Below are positions 1-7,723 of a DNA stretch of 64,000 bases, piece after piece. The DNA lies in contig CBDCCP010000003.1 of assembly GCA_965214915.1 (NCBI GenBank), positions 558,001 to 622,000 of the forward strand, given 5' to 3'. This DNA comes from CATQHP01 sp965214915 (GTDB lineage: Bacteria; Acidobacteriota; Terriglobia; Bryobacterales; UBA6623). Within the stretch, counting starts at the first letter, position 1. Each line of letters begins with the position of its first letter. Under the pieces are notes generated by a model. That model worked only from the letters and a program-made list of their open reading frames with translations, was not told the DNA's origin and did not search any database. The position numbers and the translations under genes are program-made.

Positions 1-2
1 GG

Positions 3-212
3 CGGCTCGCCATTCGTGAAGTCAGCGTATCGATCGTCGTCGCTGCCGCGCACCGGCGGGCCGCTTATGAGGCAAGCCGCGCAGCGATCGATACCGTCAA
101 GAAACGGGTCCCGGTTTGGAAGAAAGAGTATTTCGAGGACGGCGAGGTCTGGGTCGAAGGGCAGTGGGACGACGATATTCCGCGGCCGGCCGGAGCAGCC
201 GAGACGTCGTGA
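3..212 (+). CDS. moaE: Molybdopterin synthase catalytic subunit MoaE, 3' fragment
   Basis: The window opens inside this gene; only the last 69 codons are present. MoaE is the large subunit of molybdopterin synthase and, with thiocarboxylated MoaD, converts precursor Z (cPMP) into molybdopterin in the cytoplasm. The visible C-terminus carries family-typical segments: a stretch with AAAHRRAAYEA, then VPVWKKEYFEDGEVWVEGQW, which holds the conserved lysines of the active site. The frame ends at TGA (210-212) and overlaps the GTG start of the next gene by four bases (GTGA), which suggests translational coupling. A molybdopterin-dependent oxidoreductase lies about 11 kb downstream and could use the cofactor. 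Confidence 0.93.
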   Translation, partial: RLAIREVSVSIVVAAAHRRAAYEASRAAIDTVKKRVPVWKKEYFEDGEVWVEGQWDDDIPRPAGAAETS

Positions 213-1294
213 GCTTCTTCTTGATCCTGGCGGCGTTGTTGCCGGCCGCCGCCTTCGGGCAGGAGCCGCCGGAAGCCGTATTTACAGCCGATGTCCGCTT
301 GGTCAACCTGCTGGTCACGGTGAAAGACGCGCGCGGCGCGCCGGTTGCGGACTTGACCCGCGAAGACTTCCGCGTTACGGACGGCGGCGAGCCCCGCGAA
401 ATCGCCGTGTTCGAAAAGCGCACGAACCGCCCGCTGTCCGTCGCCTTGATGGTGGATGCGAGCTTGAGCACGGCGATCGAGCTCAAATTCGAGCGCGAGG
501 CCGCGTCACGCTTTCTGGAAAACCTGTTGGGCGCCGGGTCGCACCCGGACGACCGCGCCGCAGTTTACAAATTTTCCGACTATGTGGAGATGCTTTCGCC
601 CTATACGCGCAGGCAGGGACAATTGACGAAAGCGCTGAACGGCGTGCAGCCGGAAACAGGCACGTCGGTCTATGACGGGATACTGCTGATTTCCGAAGAG
701 TTGGAGCGGCGCGGCGGACGGCGCGTCATCGTCATCGTCACGGACGGCGGCGACACCACCAGCCGCGTTTCATTCGCCGAGGGACTCAAGGCCGCATACG
801 ATGCCGACGCCGTGATTTATCCGGTCATCGTAGTTCCGATTCGCAGCGACGCGGGACGCAACACCGGCGGCGAGAACGCGCTCAAGACCTTCGCCCGAAA
901 CACCGGCGGTCAAGCGTTCATTCAGCACGGCGCGGCAAACCTCGACGAGGCGTTCGACGAAATCGTGCGCAACCTGCGCACGCAATACCTGATCGGCTAT
1001 TACCCGCCCGCCGACGAAAAGGCGCCGCGGGACGGCCTCCGGCGCGTCCGCGTGGACGTGGCGTTGGAAGGGGCGGCGGTGTTGTCGCGCTCCGGCTACT
1101 TCGTTCCGAACGTTCCCGGCGGAAGGCGCTATCGGCCCGCGGCGAAGAGTCCTGAAAGAGTAAGCCTGCAAACGCCGGCCAAGGGCGGCCCCCAGCGCCG
1201 CAGCCGCGCCGGCGAACAAAAATCCGAAGATGCGGAGAAGAAAAAACCGCGCGACGGCGAGCGCCGAACGCAAATCGTGAAACCGGCGCCGTAG
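209..1294 (+). CDS. Secreted VWA-domain protein, acidobacterial VWFA-related family
   Basis: This protein of about 361 residues belongs to the acidobacterial VWFA-related family (TIGR03436 type). I chose the GTG at 209 because it overlaps the moaE stop and puts a hydrophobic signal peptide (residues 1-17, ending AAAFG) at the N-terminus; a longer in-frame start at 116 would lie inside moaE. An N-terminal beta domain (LVTVKDARGAPVADLTREDF) precedes the VWA fold. MIDAS metal-site residues are visible: DASLS near residues 83-87, GTS near 151-153 and TDGGD near 178. The C-terminal ~60 residues are rich in Lys, Arg and Glu and look disordered. Function is unknown; the family is exported and probably binds ligands or partners in the envelope. 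Confidence 0.9.
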   Translation: MSFFLILAALLPAAAFGQEPPEAVFTADVRLVNLLVTVKDARGAPVADLTREDFRVTDGGEPREIAVFEKRTNRPLSVALMVDASLSTAIELKFEREAASRFLENLLGAGSHPDDRAAVYKFSDYVEMLSPYTRRQGQLTKALNGVQPETGTSVYDGILLISEELERRGGRRVIVIVTDGGDTTSRVSFAEGLKAAYDADAVIYPVIVVPIRSDAGRNTGGENALKTFARNTGGQAFIQHGAANLDEAFDEIVRNLRTQYLIGYYPPADEKAPRDGLRRVRVDVALEGAAVLSRSGYFVPNVPGGRRYRPAAKSPERVSLQTPAKGGPQRRSRAGEQKSEDAEKKKPRDGERRTQIVKPAP

Positions 1295-1432
1295 CCGCGC
1301 TCATGCGCGGCAAATGGATAGTGAACAGCAAAGAGTCGCGGTCCGAAAAACCGCTTACGGCGACGGCGCCGAGCAAAGGGTTCAAAGCGGCTGCGGCGTG
1401 ATGCGATGATAGTGCGGGGAGGACTACAATCC

Positions 1433-1915
1433 GTGGGTTTCGAAACGATTCGATCCGCCGTTGGGGAGTTGGAGGAGTTAGTCGCAAGCTTGCCCGCCGA
1501 GTGGGGCGCGATTCCGGACGAGCAGGCGGCGCGGCCGCGCGCCGACGGCGGCTGGTCGCGCAAGCAGATTGTCGGGCACATGATCGATTCCGCCACCGTG
1601 AATCATCAGCGGTTCATTCGAGCCTTGGCGGGCGAGAAAGATTTCAATCTTCTGTACGCTCAAGAGGACTGGGTCGATCTGAACGGCTATCAGTTGCGCG
1701 ATTGGCGCGGGATCATCCGGCTCTGGGAGGGAGTCAACCTCCACCTGCTGGCCGTTTGCCGTCGAATTCGCGAGGATCAGGCCGAGCTTGTCTGCGGGCA
1801 AGACGGCGACCCCGGTCCGTGGACACTGGCCTACCGCGTGCCGGACTACGTTGCGCATCTCGAGATGCACGTCGAGCAAATGCGCCGGGGGCCCTGGCGC
1901 CACTATCAGGTATAG
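1433..1915 (+). CDS. DinB-family protein
   Basis: This protein of about 160 residues is of the DinB/YfiT four-helix-bundle superfamily. Many members are metal-dependent thiol transferases (for example bacillithiol or mycothiol dependent) or uncharacterised. Recognisable elements are the helix-2 segment WSRKQIVGHMIDSATVNHQR, with its metal-ligand-type His, and the C-terminal VAHLEMHVEQM, which supplies further His ligands. I prefer the GTG at 1433 over the in-frame ATG at 1406, because GGGGAGGA at about 1417-1423 lies nine bases before the GTG while the ATG has no ribosome binding site. The gene converges on an esterase gene with only 12 bases between stop codons. Substrate unknown. Confidence 0.8.
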   Translation: MGFETIRSAVGELEELVASLPAEWGAIPDEQAARPRADGGWSRKQIVGHMIDSATVNHQRFIRALAGEKDFNLLYAQEDWVDLNGYQLRDWRGIIRLWEGVNLHLLAVCRRIREDQAELVCGQDGDPGPWTLAYRVPDYVAHLEMHVEQMRRGPWRHYQV

Positions 1916-1935
1916 CCGCCGGGACTGCTATACCT
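1908..1935. terminator. Bidirectional hairpin between convergent genes
   Basis: AGGTATAGC (1908-1916) pairs perfectly with GCTATACCT (1927-1935) across a 10-base loop. The stem contains the stop codons of both convergent genes (TAG at 1913-1915; minus-strand TAG at 1928-1930). There is no clear T-tract on either side, so intrinsic termination is inferred from symmetry and position rather than from a full terminator signature. Confidence 0.45.
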
Positions 1936-3955
1936 CGCGGAGCTTCGACCCGAGCTCGCGGCGAATATCGGGCAGGTCGAAAGATTCGAGAACGCCGGGC
2001 ACGAAACTCGACAGTGGCTGGTCGTAGAGTTTCGTTGCGGCGATCTGACGGTAAGAATCCGGCGCGCCCTTCAACGTCAGTTGTCGAACCGCCGGGGAAA
2101 GAACTCCGGCGAACATCGCGGGAAGCGTTCCCCAGCCGACGGCGGCGAGATGAATTTCCTGGTGGCCGTATCTTTCGAGCCAGTCGACGACCGCCAGCGC
2201 GTCATGAGTTTTGCGCCCGACGTAAGGCAGGTCGAGCATGAGCGAGTGAACGGCGTAGAAGTAGTCGCTGCCGTAGGGCGTCAAGAAGCTGTCGGGCCGC
2301 GTCGTGTCGGGCCTGGACTCGCCTACGCCCCGCACGTCGCAGGCGAAGAATGCCGCTTCGGGCTCGGCGTCGATCAGTTCGCGGACCAGCGGCTCGTCGC
2401 GCATTTCCCGGTCGGCCGAATGATGTGAGAGATAGAGCACGGCGCGTCTTTTTCCACGGGGAGGCCGAGACAAGAGTCGCTCGCCGGAAAGTCTGTAAAC
2501 CAGCGCTTGCACGCCCGGCTCGGTTTCCACGGCGTAGCAAGCGGCGTACGGTTGGGGATAGCCGCGCTCGTCCCGCGGCCGCAGAATCCGCGCATAGGGA
2601 GGGCCGCTGCGTTCTCGAAGGCGAAGCTTTCGACCGATGGCCGCGCGCAGACGCTCTCCGGAAATCTCGGGGCGGGCGGAAGCGAGAGCTTCGGCTTTCT
2701 CGGCGGTGAACTCGAAAATAGGCTTGGAGCCCAACGCGGCAACTTGGCCGTTCGGCGCACAGAACAGAGTTTCGTCGGCTTCGATCGTCAGCTTCGGTTC
2801 TTGGGAGCTTTCGGAAAGCCCCGTCGCTCTGTTGAACCAGCCGTACATCGCCTCGCGGTTTTCTTGCGAGAAGCCGTGATACGTCGGGCCGATGAACAGC
2901 GCCAGATTCTCTTCGGCCCCGAGCAGCCGCCAGAGGCGCTTGAGTCTGCCGTAGGCTTCCTCCGTGCCGCGGGCATCGAAATAGTCCTTTTCCTTGGCCA
3001 GAACGATTACCGGCTTGGGCGCCATCGCGGCGAGGAAGTCTTCATGGTCGAGTCCGAGAGCGACGGCGCGCGGGGGGCACTGTTCGGTATCGGCCGGGAG
3101 CTCGTTTTCGAGGTTTCTGCGGAAAGTCGTTACGAAGCACGACGGCGCGGCCATGCTCCAACGTTGCTCCAGGCCGCACAGCCAAGTGGTCATCGTGCCG
3201 CCGCCGGAGTTTCCGGTGACGCCGATGCGCTTCGGGTCGACCTCGTCGCGGGTGAGCAGGTAGTCGAGTGCGCGGATGCCGTCCCAAGCGCGCCACGATC
3301 CGATGAACTCGTTCACCAAAAACTGCTGGTTGCCGGCGTGAAGGTGTTCGCGGGTGCCCGTTCCGATCAGCCCTTTGAATTGCGCATCGACGTACTGCAG
3401 GCGCTCGCCTTGACCGATGGGGTCGTAGAGAAGAACGACGTAGCCCTGACGCGCGAGCCCTTGCGCGAAGGACTGGTAGAACTCCGCGGCTTTGCCGTTT
3501 GCGGAGTGGCCGCAGGTTCCCACGACTCCGGGAGCGGCGCGGTCGAGACCTTTGGGCAGGTAGAGGTTGGCGGAGACCAGGAAATCGGGCCGACTTTCGA
3601 AAACGACGTTTTCGACGCGGTAGGCATCGCGCTCGAAGCCGCCGGTTATCCTGGCGTTGAGCGGCGTTTTCGCGGGGAACGGCCCGAAACACGCGGCGAT
3701 GCGCTCGCGCACGGAGCGAACGTGGGCTTCGGCTTCCGCTTCGGTTCCGATCGCGTCGAAGGCGGCAAGGCGCCGGCGCTCGGCTTCGCGGAGCCGCGCG
3801 ACGAACCACTCCTGGACCATCCGCGGGAAACGGTTGAGCGGCTCGAAAGACTGCTTCTCGGCTTGCGTGCAGCCGTAGAGCGCCGCGCTAGCGCCCAGGC
3901 GCCAGAACTGCCGCCTTGTGCGCAGCCTTACCTGCGGCGCTCGTATCTCAGGCAC
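1928..3955 (-). CDS. Exported alpha/beta-hydrolase, acetyl xylan esterase-like, two hydrolase domains
   Basis: This is a protein of about 675 residues. The N-terminus has a twin-arginine signal (TRRQFW followed by a hydrophobic stretch) ending in LYGC, a near-lipobox, so it is probably a Tat-exported lipoprotein. The first domain resembles acetyl xylan esterase/dienelactone-type hydrolases: the nucleophile elbow is GNSGGG, preceded by VVLLYDPIGQGER. The distal GPTYHGFSQ supplies a candidate catalytic His. A second alpha/beta-hydrolase-like module (AVLYLSHHSADRE, then FACDVRGVGES) lacks an obvious GxSxG (AAVGWGTLP instead) and may be inactive. I used a GTG at 3955, just after the stop of the upstream gene; an ATG-type start at 4048 would overlap that gene by 71 bases. 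Likely deacylates polysaccharide or ester substrates; exact substrate unknown. Confidence 0.75.
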   Translation of the reverse strand: MPEIRAPQVRLRTRRQFWRLGASAALYGCTQAEKQSFEPLNRFPRMVQEWFVARLREAERRRLAAFDAIGTEAEAEAHVRSVRERIAACFGPFPAKTPLNARITGGFERDAYRVENVVFESRPDFLVSANLYLPKGLDRAAPGVVGTCGHSANGKAAEFYQSFAQGLARQGYVVLLYDPIGQGERLQYVDAQFKGLIGTGTREHLHAGNQQFLVNEFIGSWRAWDGIRALDYLLTRDEVDPKRIGVTGNSGGGTMTTWLCGLEQRWSMAAPSCFVTTFRRNLENELPADTEQCPPRAVALGLDHEDFLAAMAPKPVIVLAKEKDYFDARGTEEAYGRLKRLWRLLGAEENLALFIGPTYHGFSQENREAMYGWFNRATGLSESSQEPKLTIEADETLFCAPNGQVAALGSKPIFEFTAEKAEALASARPEISGERLRAAIGRKLRLRERSGPPYARILRPRDERGYPQPYAACYAVETEPGVQALVYRLSGERLLSRPPRGKRRAVLYLSHHSADREMRDEPLVRELIDAEPEAAFFACDVRGVGESRPDTTRPDSFLTPYGSDYFYAVHSLMLDLPYVGRKTHDALAVVDWLERYGHQEIHLAAVGWGTLPAMFAGVLSPAVRQLTLKGAPDSYRQIAATKLYDQPLSSFVPGVLESFDLPDIRRELGSKLREV

Positions 3956-3977
3956 GGAGTCAATCGCGCGAAGCCGG

Positions 3978-5357
3978 CTATTCGCCGCCCGTCCCCGAGC
4001 GGCGCACGGTTTGTCTGCGGTTCTTGGACTGCTCGGCCGCTTGCGCAACGTGCCGGCGCTGCAGCTTTCTGAACTCCGCGCGGATTGTTCGCGCGTCTTC
4101 CTCGCGTACGGGAAGGCCGGTGAAGATGAGCGATCCCATCTCGTCGAACGACGAGAGGCCCCAAGTTACCCGCTTCGGCGGGTTGTGGGGGTTGCGCGGG
4201 TTCTCGGCCGAGTTGTCGTAAACGATTTCGGCATGCATCGTCGTTCCGGCCGGAAGCCTGACGGGCTCGGCATAGGTATAGCTGTCCTGCCAAGCGAAGT
4301 CCCAATCGGGGACGTGGATGAGCGGAACCTCTTCGCCGTCGGGCAGCACGGCCCAACCCTTGAACGATTTGCCGATGTAGTGGGCATGCGGGGTAACCGT
4401 ATAAATCTCAATGGCGGCGGGCAGCGTAAACTGCTCGCGGATCGTAAAGCTCGACTCGCCGGCCGGGATATCGATGTTTGCGCCTTTGCCGTAAATCGGC
4501 GGTACCTGAAAGCCGATGCTCGTGCGGGTCGCCGGCTTGTCGGAGAAGTACAGGCCCACGGCCGAGACCTCGGTTTCGACTTTGCCGGAGGGGTGGAAGT
4601 GGGACTGAAAGATGAAGTCCGCGTTCGGCGGCAACCGCCTCGGCGATTCTGCCGGAAAGATTCGCGCATTGCCGCCTACGGCCCATCCGCCGAGACTGAC
4701 GAGGCCCCGTATGCCCGCGTCCATGCCGCCGTAGCCGGGTTCTTCGTCGCGCGCGTCGAGCTTGCGGGCTTTTCCGCTGGTGTCGGCCCTGAACAAGCTG
4801 TGATGCATAACGCTGCGGGCTCCCGGTCGGAACTCGATGGCGCGCACCCATTTCTCTTCCTTGGCGCCGATCGCGGCGACGAAGTTGCGGTAGATGTCGG
4901 CGCCGTCGGCGGGAACGCGGTAGGGCTGCTCCATTTCAACGACCAGATCGGGTTCGCCGAGTTGCCAGCCTTCGGGAAAATCGGGCAGCGCGGGCAGCTT
5001 CGCGGCGTCCCCTTGCGGCATGCCCCCCTCGACCCATTTGCCGATCAGCGCGATTTCGTTGTCGGTCAGGCGCTTTTGGTCGGCGAAATTGCCGTAATTC
5101 GGGGCGGCGTGCCAAGGCGGCATGTAGCGCGAGCGGGTCACGGCGCGGATCAACTGCGCCCGTTTGGAGACATCGCTGTAGCTCAGCAAGGAAAAAGGCC
5201 CCGCCTGTCCGGGGCGGTGGCAGGACGAACAGTTGTTGAAGACGATCGGCGCGATGTGCTCGTTGAACGTCACCTCCGCCTGCGCGTCCGTTTTGGGAGC
5301 GGCGGCGGAAAATACGGGCAGCGCAGCGAGCGCAAAAATCAAGACGAAACGAATCAT
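3978..5357 (-). CDS. Cytochrome c / PHM-like type II copper monooxygenase-like protein
   Basis: This is a 459-residue exported protein. A signal peptide (1-20) is followed by a class I cytochrome c-like segment with the heme motif CSSCH (Cys43, Cys46, His47) and candidate axial Met79 in RYMPPWH. The rest resembles ascorbate-dependent type II copper monooxygenases (PHM/DBH-like). Candidate CuH ligands are the His pair 185-186 plus His253/His255 in QSHFHPSG. Candidate CuM ligands are His324/His326 in PHAHYIGK plus a Met (374 or 407). The C-terminal NPRNPHNPP segment is typical of the bacterial family. The gene is followed 22 bases later by the esterase, likely in one operon. The heme domain may feed electrons to copper in place of ascorbate; this is inference, and the substrate is unknown. 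Confidence 0.8.
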   Translation of the reverse strand: MIRFVLIFALAALPVFSAAAPKTDAQAEVTFNEHIAPIVFNNCSSCHRPGQAGPFSLLSYSDVSKRAQLIRAVTRSRYMPPWHAAPNYGNFADQKRLTDNEIALIGKWVEGGMPQGDAAKLPALPDFPEGWQLGEPDLVVEMEQPYRVPADGADIYRNFVAAIGAKEEKWVRAIEFRPGARSVMHHSLFRADTSGKARKLDARDEEPGYGGMDAGIRGLVSLGGWAVGGNARIFPAESPRRLPPNADFIFQSHFHPSGKVETEVSAVGLYFSDKPATRTSIGFQVPPIYGKGANIDIPAGESSFTIREQFTLPAAIEIYTVTPHAHYIGKSFKGWAVLPDGEEVPLIHVPDWDFAWQDSYTYAEPVRLPAGTTMHAEIVYDNSAENPRNPHNPPKRVTWGLSSFDEMGSLIFTGLPVREEDARTIRAEFRKLQRRHVAQAAEQSKNRRQTVRRSGTGGE

Positions 5358-5487
5358 GGAGCGGCCTCCTTAACCTATTGCCTATTCTAATGCCGAGACA
5401 CTCCGCGTGTCCAACAAAATCCTTTCCCCGCAGTGATTGGCGAGAACTGCCCGCCGTGATACGCTGCATCCAGGCATTGCCGGCAAC

Positions 5488-6828
5488 GTGACCGAACTGC
5501 AAAGACGGCTGGGGCTGCTGAACGCCGCGACCATCAACATGTCGAACATGGTCGGGATCGGCCCCTTCATCGCAATCGCCTTGATTTTGAAAACCTTAGG
5601 GGGGCCGCAAGCTTATCTGGCCTGGATCGTCGGCACGGTCATCGCGCTTGCGGACGGCATGGTCACGGCCGAGCTCGGCGCGGCGCGGCCCGCCACCGGC
5701 GGCACCTACGTCTTTTTGCGTGAAGGATTCGGGCCGCGGACCTGGGGGCGCATGCTGGCCTTTCTCTTTGTCTGGCAAATTCTTTTCGCCGGCCCCTTGG
5801 AAATCGCCAGCGGAACCATCGGCTTGGCGCAGTACCTGCGGGTCTTTCTTCCCCAGATGACCGACTTCGGCGGCCGGCTTGCCGCCGCGGGCGTATGCCT
5901 GCTGCTCATCTTCGCGCTCTACCGTCGCATCGACGACATCGCGCGGCTGATGTTCGGGCTGTGGTGCGTCATGCTGCTCACTACCGGCTGGGTAATCGTA
6001 AGCGGCATCCTGCACTTCGACCCCGCGCTGGCTTTCGACTTCCCGCCCGGCGCGTTCCGCTTCGATCTGCAGTTCCTGCAAGGGCTGGGCGAGGGTTCGG
6101 CCGAAGTGCTTTACCTTTTCCTTGGTTATTACCAGGTCTGCTATCTCGGCGGGGAAGTGCGCAACCCCGGCCGCACTATTCCGCGCGCCGTGATCTACTC
6201 GATCCTCGCCGTGGCGGCGATCGACATCGCCATCTCGCTCAGCTTCATCGGCGTCGTGCCTTGGCGCGAGGCGATGGAGTCGCAGTTTCTCGGCGCCGCG
6301 TTCATCGAGCGCATTTACGGCCCCGGGGCCGGCAAGCTGCTCGCCGGCCTCATTGTGATCACCGCTTTCGCGTCGGTCTTCGCGCTGCTGCTGGGGTACT
6401 CCCGCGTGCCCTACGCCGCCGCCCGCGACGGCGTTTTCTTCCGCCAGCTCGGCGTGCTGCATCCTACCAAGGGATTTCCGCACCGCTCGCTGCTGCTGAT
6501 CGGAACGGGCACCGTCATCGCCGGCTTCTTCAGCCTCGACAACGTGATCAAGGCGCTCATGGCCGCCCGCATCCTCATTCAATTTCTGGGGCACACGGTC
6601 GCCCTGTTCCTGATCCGCGCGCGCCGCGCGGACATCCGCCGCCCTTACAGCATGTGGGCTTACCCCTTGCCCGCCGTCGTCTCGCTGGTCGGTTATAGTT
6701 ATGTATTCCTCTCGCTTGGCGTCTGGTTCATCCTGTTCGGCGCGGGGACTCTGCTTCTCGGCGTCCTCGTCTATCTGGTTGCAGCCAGGCGGCAGCGGGA
6801 ATGGCCGTTCGGCGGCGGCGCGTCTTGA
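5488..6828 (+). CDS. APC-superfamily amino acid permease
   Basis: This integral membrane transporter of about 446 residues has around twelve hydrophobic segments. The first helix carries SNMVGIGPFIAI, the glycine-rich unwound substrate-binding motif of APC/LeuT-fold amino-acid permeases, and the conserved loop GGEVRNPGRTIPRA also fits the family. I placed the start at GTG 5488 (VTELQRRLGLLN); an upstream TTG at 5437 is possible but adds a non-conserved stretch. It likely exchanges or imports amino acids or amines using ion or substrate gradients. It is transcribed divergently from the copper-monooxygenase gene and ends 18 bases before the PIG-L deacetylase gene, so the two may be cotranscribed. 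Confidence 0.88.
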   Translation: MTELQRRLGLLNAATINMSNMVGIGPFIAIALILKTLGGPQAYLAWIVGTVIALADGMVTAELGAARPATGGTYVFLREGFGPRTWGRMLAFLFVWQILFAGPLEIASGTIGLAQYLRVFLPQMTDFGGRLAAAGVCLLLIFALYRRIDDIARLMFGLWCVMLLTTGWVIVSGILHFDPALAFDFPPGAFRFDLQFLQGLGEGSAEVLYLFLGYYQVCYLGGEVRNPGRTIPRAVIYSILAVAAIDIAISLSFIGVVPWREAMESQFLGAAFIERIYGPGAGKLLAGLIVITAFASVFALLLGYSRVPYAAARDGVFFRQLGVLHPTKGFPHRSLLLIGTGTVIAGFFSLDNVIKALMAARILIQFLGHTVALFLIRARRADIRRPYSMWAYPLPAVVSLVGYSYVFLSLGVWFILFGAGTLLLGVLVYLVAARRQREWPFGGGAS

Positions 6829-6846
6829 TCGAATCAGGAGATACAC

Positions 6847-7716
6847 ATGCGCTTCACACAAATCCCGGTAATCCTCGCCATGACATTTGCTTCGACACTC
6901 CCATCCGCTGCCGAAATCCGCGTGATCGCACTCGGCGCGCACCCCGACGACTGCGACATCAAGGCGGGCGGCCTCGCCGCCAAGTACGCCGCGGCCGGCC
7001 ACAAGGTCAAGTTCGTCTCCGTCACCAACGGCGACGCGGGCCATCAATCCGAGGGAGGCGGCGCTCTCGCCGCGCGCCGGCGGGCCGAGGCCGAGGAGTC
7101 GGGCCGCCGGCTCGGCATCGACTACGAAGTGCTCGACAACCACGACGGCGAGCTCGTGCCCAGTCTGGATGTGCGGGTTCAGATCATCCGCAAGATCCGC
7201 GAGTGGGAGGCCGACATCGTGATCTCGCCTCGTCCGAACGACTACCACCCCGACCACCGCTATACCGGCGTGCTGGTGCAGGACGCGGCCTACATGGTCA
7301 CGGTGCCGAACCTCGTCACGGATACCCCGGCGCTGCGCAAGAATCCGCTGTTTCTCTACTTCTCCGACCGCTTCACCCGGCCGCAGGCGTTCCGCCCCGA
7401 TATCGTCGTCTCGATCGACGACGTAATCGAGAAGAAGTACCACGCGCTCGATGCCCATGTCTCGCAGTTCTACGAATGGCTGCCCTGGCACGCCGGCATT
7501 CTCGACCAGATACCCAAAAGCTCGAGCGAGCGGCTCGCCTGGCTGAAATCCCGGCGCAGCTTCGCCATCCCGGACGCCTGGCGGGAGGCGGCCCGCAAGC
7601 GCTACGGCGCCGCCGCCGGCTCGATCGAGAACGTGGAGGCTTTCGAGATCACCGAGTACGGCATTCAACCCGGCGAGGAGGAGATCCGGCGGTTGGTTCC
7701 CTTCTTCCCGGAATAA
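6847..7716 (+). CDS. Exported PIG-L/LmbE-family deacetylase
   Basis: This 289-residue protein has an N-terminal signal peptide (about 1-21, ending SAA). It carries the Zn-binding and catalytic motif AHPDD and the second motif HPDH, both diagnostic of the PIG-L/LmbE family of N-acetylglucosaminide deacetylases (relatives include MshB and BshB). AGGAGA lies five bases before the ATG. The family removes N-acetyl groups from sugars or sugar-linked thiols, but an exported copy is more likely to act on glycans or imported compounds than in cytosolic thiol synthesis. It may be cotranscribed with the permease upstream. It converges on guaA, with only seven bases between the two coding ends. Confidence 0.88.
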   Translation: MRFTQIPVILAMTFASTLPSAAEIRVIALGAHPDDCDIKAGGLAAKYAAAGHKVKFVSVTNGDAGHQSEGGGALAARRRAEAEESGRRLGIDYEVLDNHDGELVPSLDVRVQIIRKIREWEADIVISPRPNDYHPDHRYTGVLVQDAAYMVTVPNLVTDTPALRKNPLFLYFSDRFTRPQAFRPDIVVSIDDVIEKKYHALDAHVSQFYEWLPWHAGILDQIPKSSSERLAWLKSRRSFAIPDAWREAARKRYGAAAGSIENVEAFEITEYGIQPGEEEIRRLVPFFPE

Positions 7717-7723
7717 TCCCGAT

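Noticed and set aside
1406..1432. Upstream ATG as the start of the DinB-like gene
   Set aside because: It lacks a ribosome binding site, whereas the GTG at 1433 has GGGGAGGA at good spacing.
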